A stretch of 64,000 nucleotides of DNA from Candidatus Limnocylindrales bacterium (GTDB taxonomy: Bacteria; Moduliflexota; Moduliflexia; Moduliflexales; JAUQPW01), in contig DATMBG010000008.1 in NCBI GenBank assembly GCA_035559535.1, positions 1 through 64,000 of the forward strand, read 5' to 3'. Made by a program: the position numbers and the translations under genes. The notes beneath the pieces were generated by a model that saw nothing but the letters and a program-made list of their open reading frames with translations, was not told the DNA's origin and did not search any database. Within the stretch, counting starts at the first letter, position 1, and every line of letters begins with the position of its first letter. Below, in pieces: positions 55,042 through 64,000 of the stretch.

Positions 55042-55485
55042 TTAAGAGCGACTATCCAGGATAAACGTTACCGGTCCATCGTTAAAGATCTGAACGGTCA
55101 TATGAGCCTGAAAAATTCCTGTTGCAACCGGAAGACCGCCTGTCTTTAACTCTTCAATGAAAAATTCATAGAGGTACCGGGCTAACTCCGGCCCGGCGGC
55201 TTTTGTAAAACTCGGTCGCCTTCCTTTCCGGCAATCCCCCAAGAGGGTAAACTGAGAAACTACCAAAAGGCTTCCGTGAACATCTAAAACAGACAGGTTC
55301 ATTTTCCCGGCCTCATCTTCAAAGATCCGCAAGTGGAGGATTTTCTCCGCCAGATAGGTAGCATCCTTCTCCGAATCCTCCTGTTCAACCCCTACCAGGA
55401 CGACGAGTCCCTTTCCGATTTCACTGATTATTTTCCCCTCAACCCTTACAGCAGCCTGGGAAACACGCTGAAGAACTGTCTTCAA
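55042..55485 (-). CDS. dtd: D-aminoacyl-tRNA deacylase
   Basis: Dtd removes D-amino acids and glycine mischarged onto tRNA. The 147-aa protein contains the family motifs [17 protein letters not shown] and the C-terminal Gly-cisPro loop NDGPVTF. Translation begins from a TTG at 55485 (Lys-Thr-Val-Leu-Gln-Arg follow), the standard N-terminus of the family; no ATG is available. It is tightly coupled to the downstream nucleosidase-like gene. An octamer array lies immediately upstream. Confidence 0.93.
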   Translation of the reverse strand: MKTVLQRVSQAAVRVEGKIISEIGKGLVVLVGVEQEDSEKDATYLAEKILHLRIFEDEAGKMNLSVLDVHGSLLVVSQFTLLGDCRKGRRPSFTKAAGPELARYLYEFFIEELKTGGLPVATGIFQAHMTVQIFNDGPVTFILDSRS

Positions 55486-55495
55486 AATTCACTCT

Positions 55496-55630
55496 GGAAG
55501 TATGGGGGTGTGGGAGTGTGGAAGTGTGGAATATGTTCTCCTATATTCCTATATTTATATTCTCATACTTCCATACTTCCATACTCCCATACCCCCATAC
55601 TCCCATACTCCCACACCCCTACTTCCACAT
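55496..55630. repeat. Inverted octamer-repeat array upstream of dtd
   Basis: GTATGGGG, GTGTGGGA, GTGTGGAA-type units (55496-55535) face complementary CATACTTC, CATACTCC, CATACCCC units (about 55564-55630), giving arms of about 22 nt with scattered changes. It occupies the spacer between accC and dtd. Confidence 0.85.
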
Positions 55631-55636
55631 TCTTCA

Positions 55637-56980
55637 TTAAGATTTACCTAACAACTCACTTAAAAACTCGATATGATATCTTCCTTGACGGAAGGAAGGA
55701 TCCCGCAGGAGTTTTTTGTGGAGAGGGATAGTCGTTTTGATACCCTCTACGATGAATTCATCTAAAGCCCGTTCCATTCGGGCAATGGCCTCTGCCCGAT
55801 CCCGGGCATGGACGATCAGCTTGGCAATCAGAGAATCATAAAAAGGAGTTACCTGATATTCACTATAAGCAGCCGTATCCACACGAATGCCAGGGCCTCC
55901 TGGAAGATTAAAAGCGGTGATCTTACCGGGATTTGGAGTAAAGTTCTGGGGATCCTCCGCATTGATGCGGCATTCGATGCTATGACCGGTCAGTCGGATA
56001 TCTTTGGATCGATATTTAAGTTCCTGTCCTGCGGCAATCCGGATCTGTTCTTTAATAAGGTCTATCCCGGTAACCATCTCGGTAACTGGATGTTCTACCT
56101 GGATACGGGTATTCATCTCGATGAAGTAAAAATTTCCCTCCTGATCCATGAGGAACTCTACCGTTCCAACGCTACTGTATTTGATTTCCCGCATGGCGGC
56201 GACCACCAGATTTCCCATTTTTTCCCGAACTTTTTCGGTTACGGCCGGAGAGGGAGATTCCTCTAAAAGCTTTTGATGACGTCTCTGGATGGAGCATTCC
56301 CGTTCTCCCAGATGGTAGACATTTCCCTTTTGATCTCCAATAACTTGAAACTCAATATGACGCGGTTTCTCAAGAAACTTCTCTACGTAGATATCCGGAC
56401 TTCCAAAGGAAGAGATGGATTCCGAGCGGGCCATCATGAAGGAGTTGGCCAGGGCCTCTTCCGAAAACACAACCCGCATCCCACGTCCTCCTCCTCCTGC
56501 CGAAGCCTTGAGGATAATGGGGAACCCGATGGATTTAGCCACATCCAGGGCTTCTTTGAGGTCTTTAACCGAATCGCTACTGCCGGGTAAGATAGGAAGT
56601 CCGGCCCGTTTAGCAATTTGCCTGGCAGAGACCTTATCGCCCATTAATCGTATAATTTCCGGTGGAGGACCAATAAAGGTAATATTACACTCCTGGCACA
56701 TTTCGGCAAACCGTGCATTCTCTGCTAAAAAACCGTATCCAGGATGAACGGCCTCGGCATCTGTAATTTCACAGGCACTGATAATGTTTGTTTCATTCAA
56801 ATAGCTTTTTCTATTCTCCGGTGGCCCTATACAAACACTCTCGTCTGCAAATCTTACATGAAGAGATTCGGCATCTGCCTTTGAATAAACCGCAACGGTC
56901 TTAATGCCCAGTTCCTTGCAAGCCCGAATAATTCTAAGGGCAATTTCACCCCGGTTGGCTATGAGAATCTTCTTAAACAT
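55637..56980 (-). CDS. accC: Acetyl-CoA carboxylase biotin carboxylase subunit
   Basis: This 447-aa ATP-grasp enzyme carboxylates biotin for malonyl-CoA synthesis. It shows the standard N-terminus [19 protein letters not shown], the ATP-binding glycine loop SAGGGGRGM, the [15 protein letters not shown] block, and the catalytic [14 protein letters not shown] segment. Length and motifs match AccC. accB is not adjacent; instead the gene overlaps a MoaD/ThiS-like gene by 8 nt upstream. GGAGGG about 10 nt before the ATG serves as ribosome-binding site. A biotin carboxylase of another acyl-CoA or pyruvate carboxylase complex is possible. Confidence 0.92.
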   Translation of the reverse strand: MFKKILIANRGEIALRIIRACKELGIKTVAVYSKADAESLHVRFADESVCIGPPENRKSYLNETNIISACEITDAEAVHPGYGFLAENARFAEMCQECNITFIGPPPEIIRLMGDKVSARQIAKRAGLPILPGSSDSVKDLKEALDVAKSIGFPIILKASAGGGGRGMRVVFSEEALANSFMMARSESISSFGSPDIYVEKFLEKPRHIEFQVIGDQKGNVYHLGERECSIQRRHQKLLEESPSPAVTEKVREKMGNLVVAAMREIKYSSVGTVEFLMDQEGNFYFIEMNTRIQVEHPVTEMVTGIDLIKEQIRIAAGQELKYRSKDIRLTGHSIECRINAEDPQNFTPNPGKITAFNLPGGPGIRVDTAAYSEYQVTPFYDSLIAKLIVHARDRAEAIARMERALDEFIVEGIKTTIPLHKKLLRDPSFRQGRYHIEFLSELLGKS

Positions 56981-57227
56981 GCTGACCTGTCCCTCCGGCC
57001 ATAAAAGGAAAGATGCTTAACTCATCTCCTTCAGATAGACGCTGATCTAAAGAAGCATTGTTTCCATTTATCAGGACAATCTGTAAGAATTGTTCAGGTA
57101 CCCTTAAGCTCAAGGCAACCTCGCGAACGGTAATTCCCTCGGGGACTTCCAAAACCGCTTTCTTGCCATCACTGCCTGGTGGTAGATATTTTCTCAGATT
57201 CGCAAATAGCCTGACAGTAACCTCCAT
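56973..57227 (-). CDS. MoaD/ThiS-family ubiquitin-like sulfur carrier
   Basis: This 84-aa beta-grasp protein ([18 protein letters not shown] at the start, [16 protein letters not shown] near the end) belongs to the MoaD/ThiS group that carries sulfur as a C-terminal thiocarboxylate. The Gly-Gly is followed by five more residues (TGQHV), so the protein would need trimming before activation, as known for some QbsE/CysO-like carriers. The extra codons arise because the gene overlaps the accC start. The ATG lies in a GTGGGAGG-TATGGAGG sequence that looks like an octamer-repeat remnant and supplies the ribosome-binding site. No moaE, thiG or MoeB/ThiF gene is nearby. Confidence 0.8.
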   Translation of the reverse strand: MEVTVRLFANLRKYLPPGSDGKKAVLEVPEGITVREVALSLRVPEQFLQIVLINGNNASLDQRLSEGDELSIFPFMAGGTGQHV

Positions 57228-57250
57228 ACCTCCCACTCCCCCACCCCCTA

Positions 57251-58696
57251 TCAGGTAGAAAGCTTTTCCTTCAACAACTTATTCACGAGCTGGGGATTGG
57301 CCTTTCCCTGGGTTGCCTTCATAACTTCGCCTACAAAGAAGCCGAATGCTTTCTGCTTACCCGCTTTGTATTGGGCTACGGTTTCAGGGTTTGCAGCAAT
57401 AATTCGGTCCACAACCGCTGCCACCTCTTTTTCATCCGAGATCTGAATCAATCCCTTTTCCTTTACGATTTCTTCCGGCATCTTTCCGGTAGCATACATG
57501 TCCTCAAAGACGACCTTAGCGATTTTACCGCTGATAGTACCTTCTTCGATTAACTTTAGCATTCCGGCAAGGTGTTGGGGGGTTATGGGACAGGTTCGGA
57601 TATCTGCTTGTTCATGCTCTTTAAGCTTTCGAAGGATATCTCCCATAACCCAGTTACTCACCACTTTGGGATTCGGATAAAGCTTAACCGTATTTTCGTA
57701 ATAATCTGCAACAAATTTAGAAGCAGTTAAAACCCGGGCATCATACTCTGGAATTCCGTACTGGGATATAAATCGAGCAGTTCTTGCATCAGCCAGTTCC
57801 GGTAAACTTTTCCGTATCTGTTCAATCCATTCTTTATCGATAACCAGGGGTACCAGATCCGGTTCTGGAAAATAGCGATAGTCATGGGCTTCTTCCTTAC
57901 TTCGCATAGGGCGTGTAACCCCTTGATCTACATCCCAAAGGCGGGTTTCCTGAACGATTCGTCCCCCTTCTTCTAAAATCTGAATCTGACGGGCAATTTC
58001 GTATTCCAGAGCTTTCTGGACATTTTTAAAGGAGTTCATATTCTTAACTTCTGTTTTGGTACCCAATTTCGTACTTCCTTTAGGTCGTACCGAGATGTTG
58101 GCATCACATCGTAAACTCCCTTCTTCCATATTACAATCTGAGACTTCCAGATACTCCAGAATTCCCTTTAACTTAAGTAGATATTCCCTGGCTTCTTCAG
58201 GCGAGCGCATATCCGGCTCACTCACAATTTCCAGAAGGGGAACGCCACAGCGATTAAAATCTATAAAACTATAATTTTTAGATCCTGTAATATTCTCATC
58301 GTGGATAGACTTCCCCGCATCCTCTTCCATATGGATCCGGGTTACCCCTATTTTTTTAGAAATACCATCCACCTGAATTTCAATCCATCCATGCTGGGCC
58401 AGAGGAAGTTCATATTGAGAGATTTGATATGCTTTAGGTAGATCCGGGTAGAAATAATTTTTACGGGCAAAAAGGCTATAGTCCGCGATGGTACAGTTCA
58501 TGGCCAGGGCCGTCCGAATTCCAAATTCTACCACCTGTTTGTTCAGTACAGGTAGAACTCCCGGCATTCCCTGACAAATAGGACAGGTATTATGATTGGG
58601 CTTTGCACCAAACTCGGTACTACAGGAACAAAAAATTTTGGACCGGGTCTTTAATTGCGTATGCACTTCCAGCCCGATAACAGCTTCGTATTCCAT
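57251..58696 (-). CDS. gatB: Asp-tRNA(Asn)/Glu-tRNA(Gln) amidotransferase subunit B
   Basis: GatB binds the tRNA and activates the mischarged aminoacyl group for amidation. The 481-aa protein starts [15 protein letters not shown] and contains the zinc-site cysteines (FCSCS and [15 protein letters not shown]), [25 protein letters not shown] and the C-terminal YqeY-like tail domain. The frame continues upstream to 58834 through an octamer repeat, giving 46 false residues; homology and normal length support 58696. No strong ribosome-binding site is visible. It lies in a gatC-gatA-gatB order. Confidence 0.95.
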   Translation of the reverse strand: MEYEAVIGLEVHTQLKTRSKIFCSCSTEFGAKPNHNTCPICQGMPGVLPVLNKQVVEFGIRTALAMNCTIADYSLFARKNYFYPDLPKAYQISQYELPLAQHGWIEIQVDGISKKIGVTRIHMEEDAGKSIHDENITGSKNYSFIDFNRCGVPLLEIVSEPDMRSPEEAREYLLKLKGILEYLEVSDCNMEEGSLRCDANISVRPKGSTKLGTKTEVKNMNSFKNVQKALEYEIARQIQILEEGGRIVQETRLWDVDQGVTRPMRSKEEAHDYRYFPEPDLVPLVIDKEWIEQIRKSLPELADARTARFISQYGIPEYDARVLTASKFVADYYENTVKLYPNPKVVSNWVMGDILRKLKEHEQADIRTCPITPQHLAGMLKLIEEGTISGKIAKVVFEDMYATGKMPEEIVKEKGLIQISDEKEVAAVVDRIIAANPETVAQYKAGKQKAFGFFVGEVMKATQGKANPQLVNKLLKEKLST

Positions 58697-58708
58697 TTTA
58701 AGTGATGG

Positions 58709-58839
58709 AGGAGTGTGGAAGTATGGGAGTATGGAAGTATGGGGGTATGGAGGTACGGAAGTATAAGATTTCTCCCACACCGCCATACCCCCACACTCCC
58801 ATACCTCCACACTTCCATACTCCCATACCTCCATGCCCC
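58709..58839. repeat. Inverted octamer-repeat array upstream of gatB
   Basis: GTGTGGAA, GTATGGGA, GTATGGAA, GTATGGGG, GTATGGAG units (58709-58760) face complementary CATACCCC, CACACTCC, CATACCTC units (about 58780-58839). Arms of about 20 nt pair nearly perfectly. The array fills the gatA-gatB gap and extends gatB's frame falsely. Confidence 0.88.
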
Positions 58840-58846
58840 CCCCACC

Positions 58847-60310
58847 TTATAAAGGCGGCTTCTTCTTATGATGTTCCGTATTCTGCTCAAAGGCATAAGC
58901 TACTTTTAAGATCGTTTCTTCTCCAAAGTGCTTTCCGATGATCTGTAGTCCGATGGGTAGACCGTCTTTTGTGAATCCACAAGGGATAGATAGGGCCGTT
59001 ACGCCCGCCAGGTTAATGGGAATGGTGAAGATATCCGACAGGTACATTTGCAAAGGATCTTCGGTTTTCTCTCCGATTTTAAATGCCGGGGTGGGAGAGA
59101 CAGGAGCTACCAGAACATCATATTTTTTAAAGGCTTCTTCAAAATCTCGCTTAATCAACGTTCTTACTTTTTGGGCCTTTAAGTAGTAAGCATCATAGTA
59201 TCCCGAGCTCAGGGAGTAAGTACCCAGCATGATGCGGCGTTTTACTTCCGGAGAGAATCCTTGAGAACGCGTGGTCATATACATATCCATCAGATCGGTA
59301 TACGTATCGGCCCGGTAACCGTATTTAACCCCATCATATCGGGCTAGATTGGAGCTGGCTTCGGCAGGGGCTATGATATAATAAGCGGCCACGGCGTATT
59401 CGGTATGGGGTAGGGAAACTTTTTCATAAGAAGCTCCCAGCTTCTCCAGGACCCTGACCGCCTCCCAGATTTTTTCCTCTACTTCTTCATCCATTCCGGC
59501 AATAAAATATTCTTCCGGGATACCTATCTTTAAGCCGGTAATATCGGGAACCAGAGCCCGGGTATAGTCCGGTGTGGGTAAATTAACCGACGTGGAATCC
59601 TTAGGATCGTACCCTGATAGGGCATTCAGCAGAATAGCACAGTCGGTTACGTCTTTAGCAATGGGACCGATTTGATCCAGAGAAGAGGCGTAAGCGATTA
59701 ATCCGTATCTCGAAACCCGACCGTAGGTCGGTTTAAGACCGGTTGTGCTACAAAATGAAGAGGGTTGGCGGATAGAACCCCCGGTATCTGTTCCTAGAGC
59801 TCCGATAGCTTCCCCGGCTATGACGGCTGCTGCCGACCCCCCACTCGAACCTCCCGGGACTCGACTCAAGTCCCAGGGATTTCGGGTAATTCCGTAGTAG
59901 GAATTCTCCGTCGAAGAGCCCATCCCGAATTGATCCAGATTCGTTTTTCCAATCATAACGATGTTCTGTTGCTTCAGCCGGGCTATAACCGTTGCATCAT
60001 AGGGGGGAATAAAATTATGTAAAATCTTGGCTGCACAGGTCGTTAAAACCCCCCTGGTGCAAATTAAATCTTTAATCGCTATAGGAATCCCGGTAAGAGG
60101 AGTTAAGGGAATTTCTCCCCTTTGAAGTTTTTGATCAATGATGCTGGCCTGTTCCAGGGCTTCTTCTCTTAAAACAGTGATATAGGCTCTGATTCGATTC
60201 TCCACCTGATCAATCCGAGAAAGAACCGATTCGGTAATTTGTCTGGAGGTGATTTCCCTCCGCTTCATCATTTCATGAAGCTCATGGATAGTATAATCGC
60301 AAAGTTCCAT
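58847..60310 (-). CDS. gatA: Asp-tRNA(Asn)/Glu-tRNA(Gln) amidotransferase subunit A
   Basis: GatA is the amidase-signature subunit that releases ammonia from glutamine. The 487-aa protein has the catalytic Lys in PIAIKDLI and the Ser-cisSer pair in [11 protein letters not shown], followed by [15 protein letters not shown]. Length is normal. The ATG at 60310 follows a weak AGGG. The upstream spacer contains CAGAAGT units also seen before galT. With gatB and gatC it forms the complete amidotransferase, matching the AspRS type encoded at 49152. Confidence 0.96.
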   Translation of the reverse strand: MELCDYTIHELHEMMKRREITSRQITESVLSRIDQVENRIRAYITVLREEALEQASIIDQKLQRGEIPLTPLTGIPIAIKDLICTRGVLTTCAAKILHNFIPPYDATVIARLKQQNIVMIGKTNLDQFGMGSSTENSYYGITRNPWDLSRVPGGSSGGSAAAVIAGEAIGALGTDTGGSIRQPSSFCSTTGLKPTYGRVSRYGLIAYASSLDQIGPIAKDVTDCAILLNALSGYDPKDSTSVNLPTPDYTRALVPDITGLKIGIPEEYFIAGMDEEVEEKIWEAVRVLEKLGASYEKVSLPHTEYAVAAYYIIAPAEASSNLARYDGVKYGYRADTYTDLMDMYMTTRSQGFSPEVKRRIMLGTYSLSSGYYDAYYLKAQKVRTLIKRDFEEAFKKYDVLVAPVSPTPAFKIGEKTEDPLQMYLSDIFTIPINLAGVTALSIPCGFTKDGLPIGLQIIGKHFGEETILKVAYAFEQNTEHHKKKPPL

Positions 60311-60381
60311 GCATCCCTAAGAAGCCAGAAGTCAGAAGTCGGGATTTCTTAACTTCTTGCCCCCTTGCTTTTAACATGCCC

Positions 60382-60669
60382 CTATTCTATCACCCGTGGC
60401 ACACGGAAATATCCATTTACCCGATCGGGTGCATTTTGTAAGGCCTGATCCTCTGGAAGCGAGGGTTCTACTTTGTCCTCCCGGAAAACATTTTTAATCT
60501 CGACCACATGGGAAGTGGGCAAAATTCCTTCTGTATTTAATTCATTCAACTTGTCCATATAGGTTAGAATCTGGCTCAGTTTTTCTGACATTTCCTGCTT
60601 CTCTTCCTCGGATAAATGGAGTCGTGCCAATTTAGCCACATGCTCTACCTGTTCAATACTGATTTTCAT
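60382..60669 (-). CDS. gatC: Asp-tRNA(Asn)/Glu-tRNA(Gln) amidotransferase subunit C
   Basis: This 95-aa small subunit stabilises GatA-GatB. It shows the helical N-terminus (VEHVAKLARLHLSEEEKQ), LNELNTEGILPTSHV and the C-terminal FREDKVEPSLP block followed by GYFRVPRVIE, all typical of GatC. The ATG at 60669 has AAAGGAG about 11 nt upstream. It is the first gene of the gatCAB series on the minus strand. Confidence 0.95.
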   Translation of the reverse strand: MKISIEQVEHVAKLARLHLSEEEKQEMSEKLSQILTYMDKLNELNTEGILPTSHVVEIKNVFREDKVEPSLPEDQALQNAPDRVNGYFRVPRVIE

Positions 60670-60886
60670 AGCCTGATTTACTCCTTTCGACGGGTAACAG
60701 GGTTTTTGCCGGAAGTCTAAACTATATCACATTATACGCTCTGGAATTCAGGTTAGCAACCAGATATAGGAATCTCCAATTTGTTAGGGAGGAGATTCAA
60801 TTTGCTAAAGGCATGTTTATTGAATTTCATAATGATCAGGCTATCAGCCTATGCTATCTCTGCCGGTTCGTCAAGGTATTTTTAAA

Positions 60887-60906
60887 GTCAAACGTCCACG
60901 TTTGAC
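60887..60906. repeat. GTCAAACGT-CC-ACGTTTGAC palindrome, copy 3
   Basis: A 20-nt palindrome with 9-bp arms, related to the copies at 48434 and 53916. It lies about 30 bp before the ribosome-binding site of the YHS gene, so an operator role is also possible. Confidence 0.6.
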
Positions 60907-60934
60907 CATATCGGTAGGGGTAATACCTACATAA

Positions 60935-60944
60935 AAGGAGGTGA
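60935..60944 (+). promoter_or_regulatory. Full-consensus Shine-Dalgarno for the YHS gene
   Basis: AAGGAGGTGA matches the complete anti-SD complement and sits 5 nt before the ATG at 60950. It fixes that start over the GTG at 60941, which lies inside the site itself. Confidence 0.85.
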
Positions 60945-60949
60945 GTCAG

Positions 60950-61126
60950 ATGGCAAAGGATCCTGTTTGTGGAATGGAGGTCGATGAAAAGAACCCTCCG
61001 GCCACAAGTACATACAAAGGCAAAACGTATTATTTTTGCGCTGTGGGGTGTAAAAACACCTTTGACAAAAATCCAGAAAAGTATGTTTCCGGAAAGGCGG
61101 GTCAACAAAAAACCGATCACTCCTAA
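60950..61126 (+). CDS. Small YHS-domain protein
   Basis: This 58-aa protein is a single YHS domain: AKDPVCGMEV at the start, then YKGKTYYFCAVGCKNTFDKNPEKYV. The Cys residues in DPVCGM and FCAVGC form the expected metal-binding set. YHS domains occur at the ends of copper P-type ATPases and in metal-sensing or detoxification proteins. A perfect Shine-Dalgarno and a hairpin terminator make this a monocistronic, probably well-translated gene. No copper ATPase gene is adjacent, so the metal partner is unknown. Confidence 0.9.
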   Translation: MAKDPVCGMEVDEKNPPATSTYKGKTYYFCAVGCKNTFDKNPEKYVSGKAGQQKTDHS

Positions 61127-61153
61127 CTCCGGTTAAAGCTCCTTAAGAGCTAC

Positions 61154-61184
61154 GAAGCCCGTTTTCTCCTGGAAAATGGGCTTC
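61154..61184 (+). terminator. Hairpin terminator after the YHS gene
   Basis: GAAGCCCGTTTTC (61154-61166) pairs with GAAAATGGGCTTC (61172-61184) with one G-T pair and a 5-nt loop. A modest pyrimidine tract (CGCTTT) follows. Confidence 0.65.
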
Positions 61185-61377
61185 CGCTTTGGAGTATAGG
61201 TAGTTAAGTACACCAGGTAAGTGGATGAGATCTATTTGCAAGTGCAAGCTGGAGCAGGAGTAAAACTTTACCTCCCTTTCATTCCGGTTGTAGAGGGAAT
61301 CGCCGATTCGTCCCTGCCGTAAATTGACGAACTAGCCATCCTCTCTGCAGTCAGGATGCAACTAAAGGAGCTACCCT

Positions 61378-62187
61378 ATGAGACGTTCACCGCGTTTAAT
61401 TATTGCGATTGTTATTGCTATAATCTCTTTGGTATCCTATTACACAGCCCGCGAGTATAATCCGGTTACTAAAGAAACCCAACACGTTAATATAACACCG
61501 AAACAGGAAATTGCCTTAGGTCTTCAGGCTGCTCCCCAGATGGCATCTCAATTTGGAGGATTATCTCCAGATCAACAAAAACAGGCTTTGGTGGATGAGG
61601 TTGGTAATCGACTGGTTTCAAAGACCGAAGCCGGTCAAACCCCTTATAAGTTCGATTTCCATTTACTGGTAGACGAACAGACCATTAATGCTTTTGCCCT
61701 GCCAGGCGGTCAAATATTTATTACCGAAGGGTTAATGAAACTCATGGGCACAGAAGGGGAACTGGCAGGTGTGTTGGGGCATGAGATCGGTCATGTAGTA
61801 GCCCGTCATGCAGCCGAACACATAGCTAAGGCCCAATTAACCGAAGGTCTTACCGGTGCCGCCGTATTGGCCACTTATGATCCCGATGATCCATCCAGCC
61901 AGCGAACAGCAGCCGTTGCTGCATTGATTGGGAATCTGATAAATATGAAATTTAGCCGGGATGATGAGCTGGAAGCCGATCGATTGGGAGTCCGCTTTAC
62001 TTCAGAAGCCGGATATGATCCCCGAGCGATGATCAACATGATGGAAACCCTTGCCCAGGCAAGTAAAGGGCAACGCCCTCCCGAATTTTTTAGTACCCAT
62101 CCGAATCCTGAAAGGCGGATTGAGCAAATCAAAGCTGCAATTCAGGAAAGGTTTCCAAATGGCGTCCCCAACGGACTAACCCGGTAG
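61378..62187 (+). CDS. M48-family zinc metalloprotease, membrane-anchored or exported
   Basis: The 269-aa protein has an N-terminal hydrophobic segment (LIIAIVIAIISLVSYY) and then a periplasmic M48 peptidase domain. The zinc motif HEIGHVVARH is present with the third ligand in DDELEADRLG, along with AFALPGGQIFIT and the C-terminal STHPNPERRI block typical of the BepA/LoiP-like group involved in outer-membrane quality control. It lacks the TPR region of BepA. AAGGAG lies about 9 nt before the ATG. It is flanked by hairpins on both sides and appears monocistronic. Confidence 0.9.
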   Translation: MRRSPRLIIAIVIAIISLVSYYTAREYNPVTKETQHVNITPKQEIALGLQAAPQMASQFGGLSPDQQKQALVDEVGNRLVSKTEAGQTPYKFDFHLLVDEQTINAFALPGGQIFITEGLMKLMGTEGELAGVLGHEIGHVVARHAAEHIAKAQLTEGLTGAAVLATYDPDDPSSQRTAAVAALIGNLINMKFSRDDELEADRLGVRFTSEAGYDPRAMINMMETLAQASKGQRPPEFFSTHPNPERRIEQIKAAIQERFPNGVPNGLTR

Positions 62188-62202
62188 TATTCCCGAACTT
62201 TA

Positions 62203-62223
62203 AGCCTGCTAAATGAGCAGGCT
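62203..62223 (+). terminator. Hairpin terminator after the M48 gene
   Basis: AGCCTGCT (62203-62210) pairs exactly with AGCAGGCT (62216-62223) across the loop AAATG. The following GCTTTCC is a weak T-tract, so termination is likely but unproven. Confidence 0.6.
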
Positions 62224-62387
62224 GCTTTCCCATTTATGGGGAGTTGTACTGAAACCCAACAGGGGGTATCGAGTCGGACAATCCTCTCCTGTTATTTTCC
62301 TTTAATTACTATACCTTGCCGTTCTCCCCTTCACCTCTTTCCTCTCCTTCCGCTTCTTAAACTTTCAAAATCGGGTATAAAGTTTCC

Positions 62388-62416
62388 TTGACAGGGAAAA
62401 AGGCCAATTATAGAGT
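62388..62416 (+). promoter_or_regulatory. Candidate promoter for the solute-binding protein gene
   Basis: TTGACA (62388-62393) is followed after 17 nt by TAGAGT (62411-62416), with TATAGA overlapping at 62409. The 304-bp gap before 62492 otherwise contains only the upstream hairpin and T/C-rich sequence. Confidence 0.45.
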
Positions 62417-62491
62417 TTAAGCAATTGATCAGAGTTAAAAATATATCTAAAATAAACTCAAAAAACTCCCTTTAAGGAAAGGAAGATCGTC

Positions 62492-64000
62492 ATGGTAAAA
62501 GATTTTCGTTGGTTTCTGGGCCGATGTATCGCCCTATTGTTTCCGGTTCCTTTGCTTTTGATTAGCCTGGTCTCGGGGGTTCTTTGTGAGGAACCTAAAA
62601 TGGGTGGGACCCTTAAGTTTATTCCCCACGCCGATCTGAAGGTTTTAGACCCCATCTGGACGACAGCTTATATTACCCGTAACCACGGTTATATGATTTA
62701 TGATACCTTATTTGCCCTGGATAAAGACCTTAAAATTCAGCCTCAGATGGTGGATACCTGGCAGGTAAGTTCCGATGGTCTGCAGTATACCTTTACGTTA
62801 CGGGAAGGTCTCAAGTTCCATGACGGCAGTCCTGTTACGTCCGATGACGTCATTGCTTCCCTCAAACGATGGGGCCAACGGGATGCTTTGGGAAAGATGT
62901 TAATGATGTTTACGAGTCGTTTGGAAGCGGTGGATGCTAAAACTTTCCGTCTGGAGTTAAAGGAACCCTTTGGGTTAGTTTTAGATGCGCTGGCCAAGCC
63001 AAGCAGTAATGTGCCTTTCATCATGCCGGCTCGAATTGCAGCCACTCCGGCCGATGAACAGATCAAAGAATTTATCGGTTCGGGTCCCTTCAAATTTGTA
63101 AAGGAAGAATGGGAGCCTGGGCATCGGGTAGTTTACGTACGCAATCCCGACTATATTCCACGCTCTGAGCCACCCAGTTTTGGTGCCGGAGGCAAGCGGG
63201 TATATGTGGATCGGGTAGAATGGTTCTACATTCCTGATCCGGCAACGGCCGGGGCGGCGCTGGAAGCCGGAGAGATAGACTATTGGGAAAGGTTTCCTGT
63301 GGATTTTCTTTCCCGATTAGAGAAAAACCCCGACATTCAAATCCTGATAGATCCATCCCGGGTGGTTCAATTCTGGTTGCGCCCCAATCATCTCTATCCA
63401 CCTTTCAACAATCCGAAAGCCCGGCAGGCTCTGGTATGGATGGCCAACCAGGAGACCTATATGCAGGCGGCCATTGGAGATCCAAGAATATGGAAAGCGT
63501 GTCCGGCGTATTTCATGTGTGGGAGTCCCTGGGAGACCTCTGCAGGGTCAGATCCGCAGATGGGAAAAAACCTGGAGAAAGCTAGAAAACTCCTGCAAGA
63601 AGCCGGGTATGACGGACGGCCTGTAGTACTCATGGATCCCACAGATCAGAACGATATCCATATTGTCACGTTGGTAACCCAGCAACTACTCACACAAATC
63701 GGTGTAAAGGTAGATCTCCAGGCTATGGATTGGAGTACCCTGGTCTCTCGTCGAGCCGAGAAGAAACCTCCCCAAGAGGGCGGTTGGAATCTCTTCAGTA
63801 CCTGGTGGCAGTTTGGGGACGTGTTTAATCCGGTAGGAAATCCAGGGATCGTAGGAGATTGTGAAAAAGCCTGGTTTGGTTGGTATTGCAGCAAGAAGAT
63901 GGAAGAATTACGGACCGAATGGGCCCGTACCCAAGATCCGGAGAAGCGTAAACAATTGGCAGAGGAAATCCAAAAATTAGCCTATGAAGAAGTCCCTTAT
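62492..64000 (+). CDS. ABC transporter solute-binding protein, family 5 (3' end beyond window)
   Basis: The frame is open from the ATG at 62492 for 503 codons to the last base of the window. A signal peptide is clear (LLFPVPLLLISLVSGVLCEEP). The mature part has the family 5 (dipeptide/oligopeptide/nickel) pattern: MGGTLKFIPHADLKVLDPIW near the N-terminus, YTFTLREGLKFHDGSPVTSDD, GSGPFKFV and LLQEAGYDG. The protein would deliver a peptide or similar solute to an ABC importer, and permease genes are expected to the right. GGAAG precedes the ATG. The ligand cannot be told from sequence; neighbours that could help are outside the window. Confidence 0.88.
   Translation, partial: MVKDFRWFLGRCIALLFPVPLLLISLVSGVLCEEPKMGGTLKFIPHADLKVLDPIWTTAYITRNHGYMIYDTLFALDKDLKIQPQMVDTWQVSSDGLQYTFTLREGLKFHDGSPVTSDDVIASLKRWGQRDALGKMLMMFTSRLEAVDAKTFRLELKEPFGLVLDALAKPSSNVPFIMPARIAATPADEQIKEFIGSGPFKFVKEEWEPGHRVVYVRNPDYIPRSEPPSFGAGGKRVYVDRVEWFYIPDPATAGAALEAGEIDYWERFPVDFLSRLEKNPDIQILIDPSRVVQFWLRPNHLYPPFNNPKARQALVWMANQETYMQAAIGDPRIWKACPAYFMCGSPWETSAGSDPQMGKNLEKARKLLQEAGYDGRPVVLMDPTDQNDIHIVTLVTQQLLTQIGVKVDLQAMDWSTLVSRRAEKKPPQEGGWNLFSTWWQFGDVFNPVGNPGIVGDCEKAWFGWYCSKKMEELRTEWARTQDPEKRKQLAEEIQKLAYEEVPY

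Noticed and set aside
58697..58834. Extended gatB N-terminus
   Set aside because: It encodes only octamer-repeat translation (Tyr/Pro/His-rich). GatB homology and normal length begin at 58696.
1..64000. CRISPR array
   Set aside because: The repeats seen are tandem octamers, palindromes or coding repeats. None shows regular repeats with unique spacers, and no cas gene is present.
1..64000. tRNA or rRNA genes
   Set aside because: The few GGTTCGAA/GGTTCAA-like matches lie in coding or unstructured sequence without acceptor and anticodon stems.

Overview
The window reads as chromosomal DNA of a Gram-negative-like, uncultivated bacterium. It carries sigma54 machinery, GatCAB with an AspRS that looks non-discriminating, family 5 solute-binding protein transport and very large secreted repeat proteins. 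Intergenic spacers are full of long inverted repeats. The phylum cannot be fixed from sequence alone; a Nitrospirota/NC10/Tectomicrobia-like lineage is only a guess. No tRNA, rRNA, CRISPR array, transposase or phage gene was recognised.

Region 1 (1-28425, + strand) holds four giant exported proteins (3174, about 1952, 1837 and 1959 aa) and one small receiver protein. The giants combine parallel beta-helix repeats, DUF11 repeats, seven SBBP propeller repeats, or 14-15 ASH-like ('choice-of-anchor D') repeats. All four end in the same block of six FG-GAP-like calcium-loop repeats (DYDGDGKxDxAVWRP), and the second protein has two such blocks. No LPXTG or PEP-CTERM tail is present, so the shared block may itself be the secretion or attachment module.

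Region 2 (28426-29048, + strand) is a small unknown gene followed by a stand-alone chorismate mutase, behind a sigma70-type promoter.

Region 3 (29035-48243, - strand) runs from metabolism through signalling to potassium uptake. It starts with a class V aminotransferase, a PPi-type phosphofructokinase and galT. A GAF histidine kinase, a lone receiver and a sigma54 activator follow. A near-perfect sigma54 promoter (40374-40390) then precedes a KinB-like kinase, a receiver-TPR protein, a 27-aa membrane micropeptide, a KimA-like APC-Usp permease, and kdpF, A, B and C. The series ends with a KdpD-like protein that has lost its kinase and gained a PTS EIIA domain. There is no KdpE. This looks like a sigma54-controlled potassium-uptake locus in which KdpD sensing and EIIA-Ntr-like control are joined in one polypeptide.

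Region 4 (48244-64000) is mostly housekeeping. It holds aspS, phoH-ybeY and two unknown genes on +; an MTA/SAH-nucleosidase-like gene, dtd, accC, a MoaD/ThiS-like gene and gatB/A/C on -; and a YHS-domain protein, an M48 protease and a family 5 ABC solute-binding protein (cut by the window end) on +.

Repeats run through the whole window. There are inverted arrays of the octamer GTRTGGRR (38344-38475, 55496-55630, 58709-58839), a GTCAAACG/CGTTTGAC palindrome family that also lies inside a gene, and a CTTGTCGAAG-type element inserted in frame in the fourth giant protein. Several false N-terminal extensions (gatB, the receiver-TPR gene, galT) come from reading frames running into these spacers; the starts given here are corrected for that.
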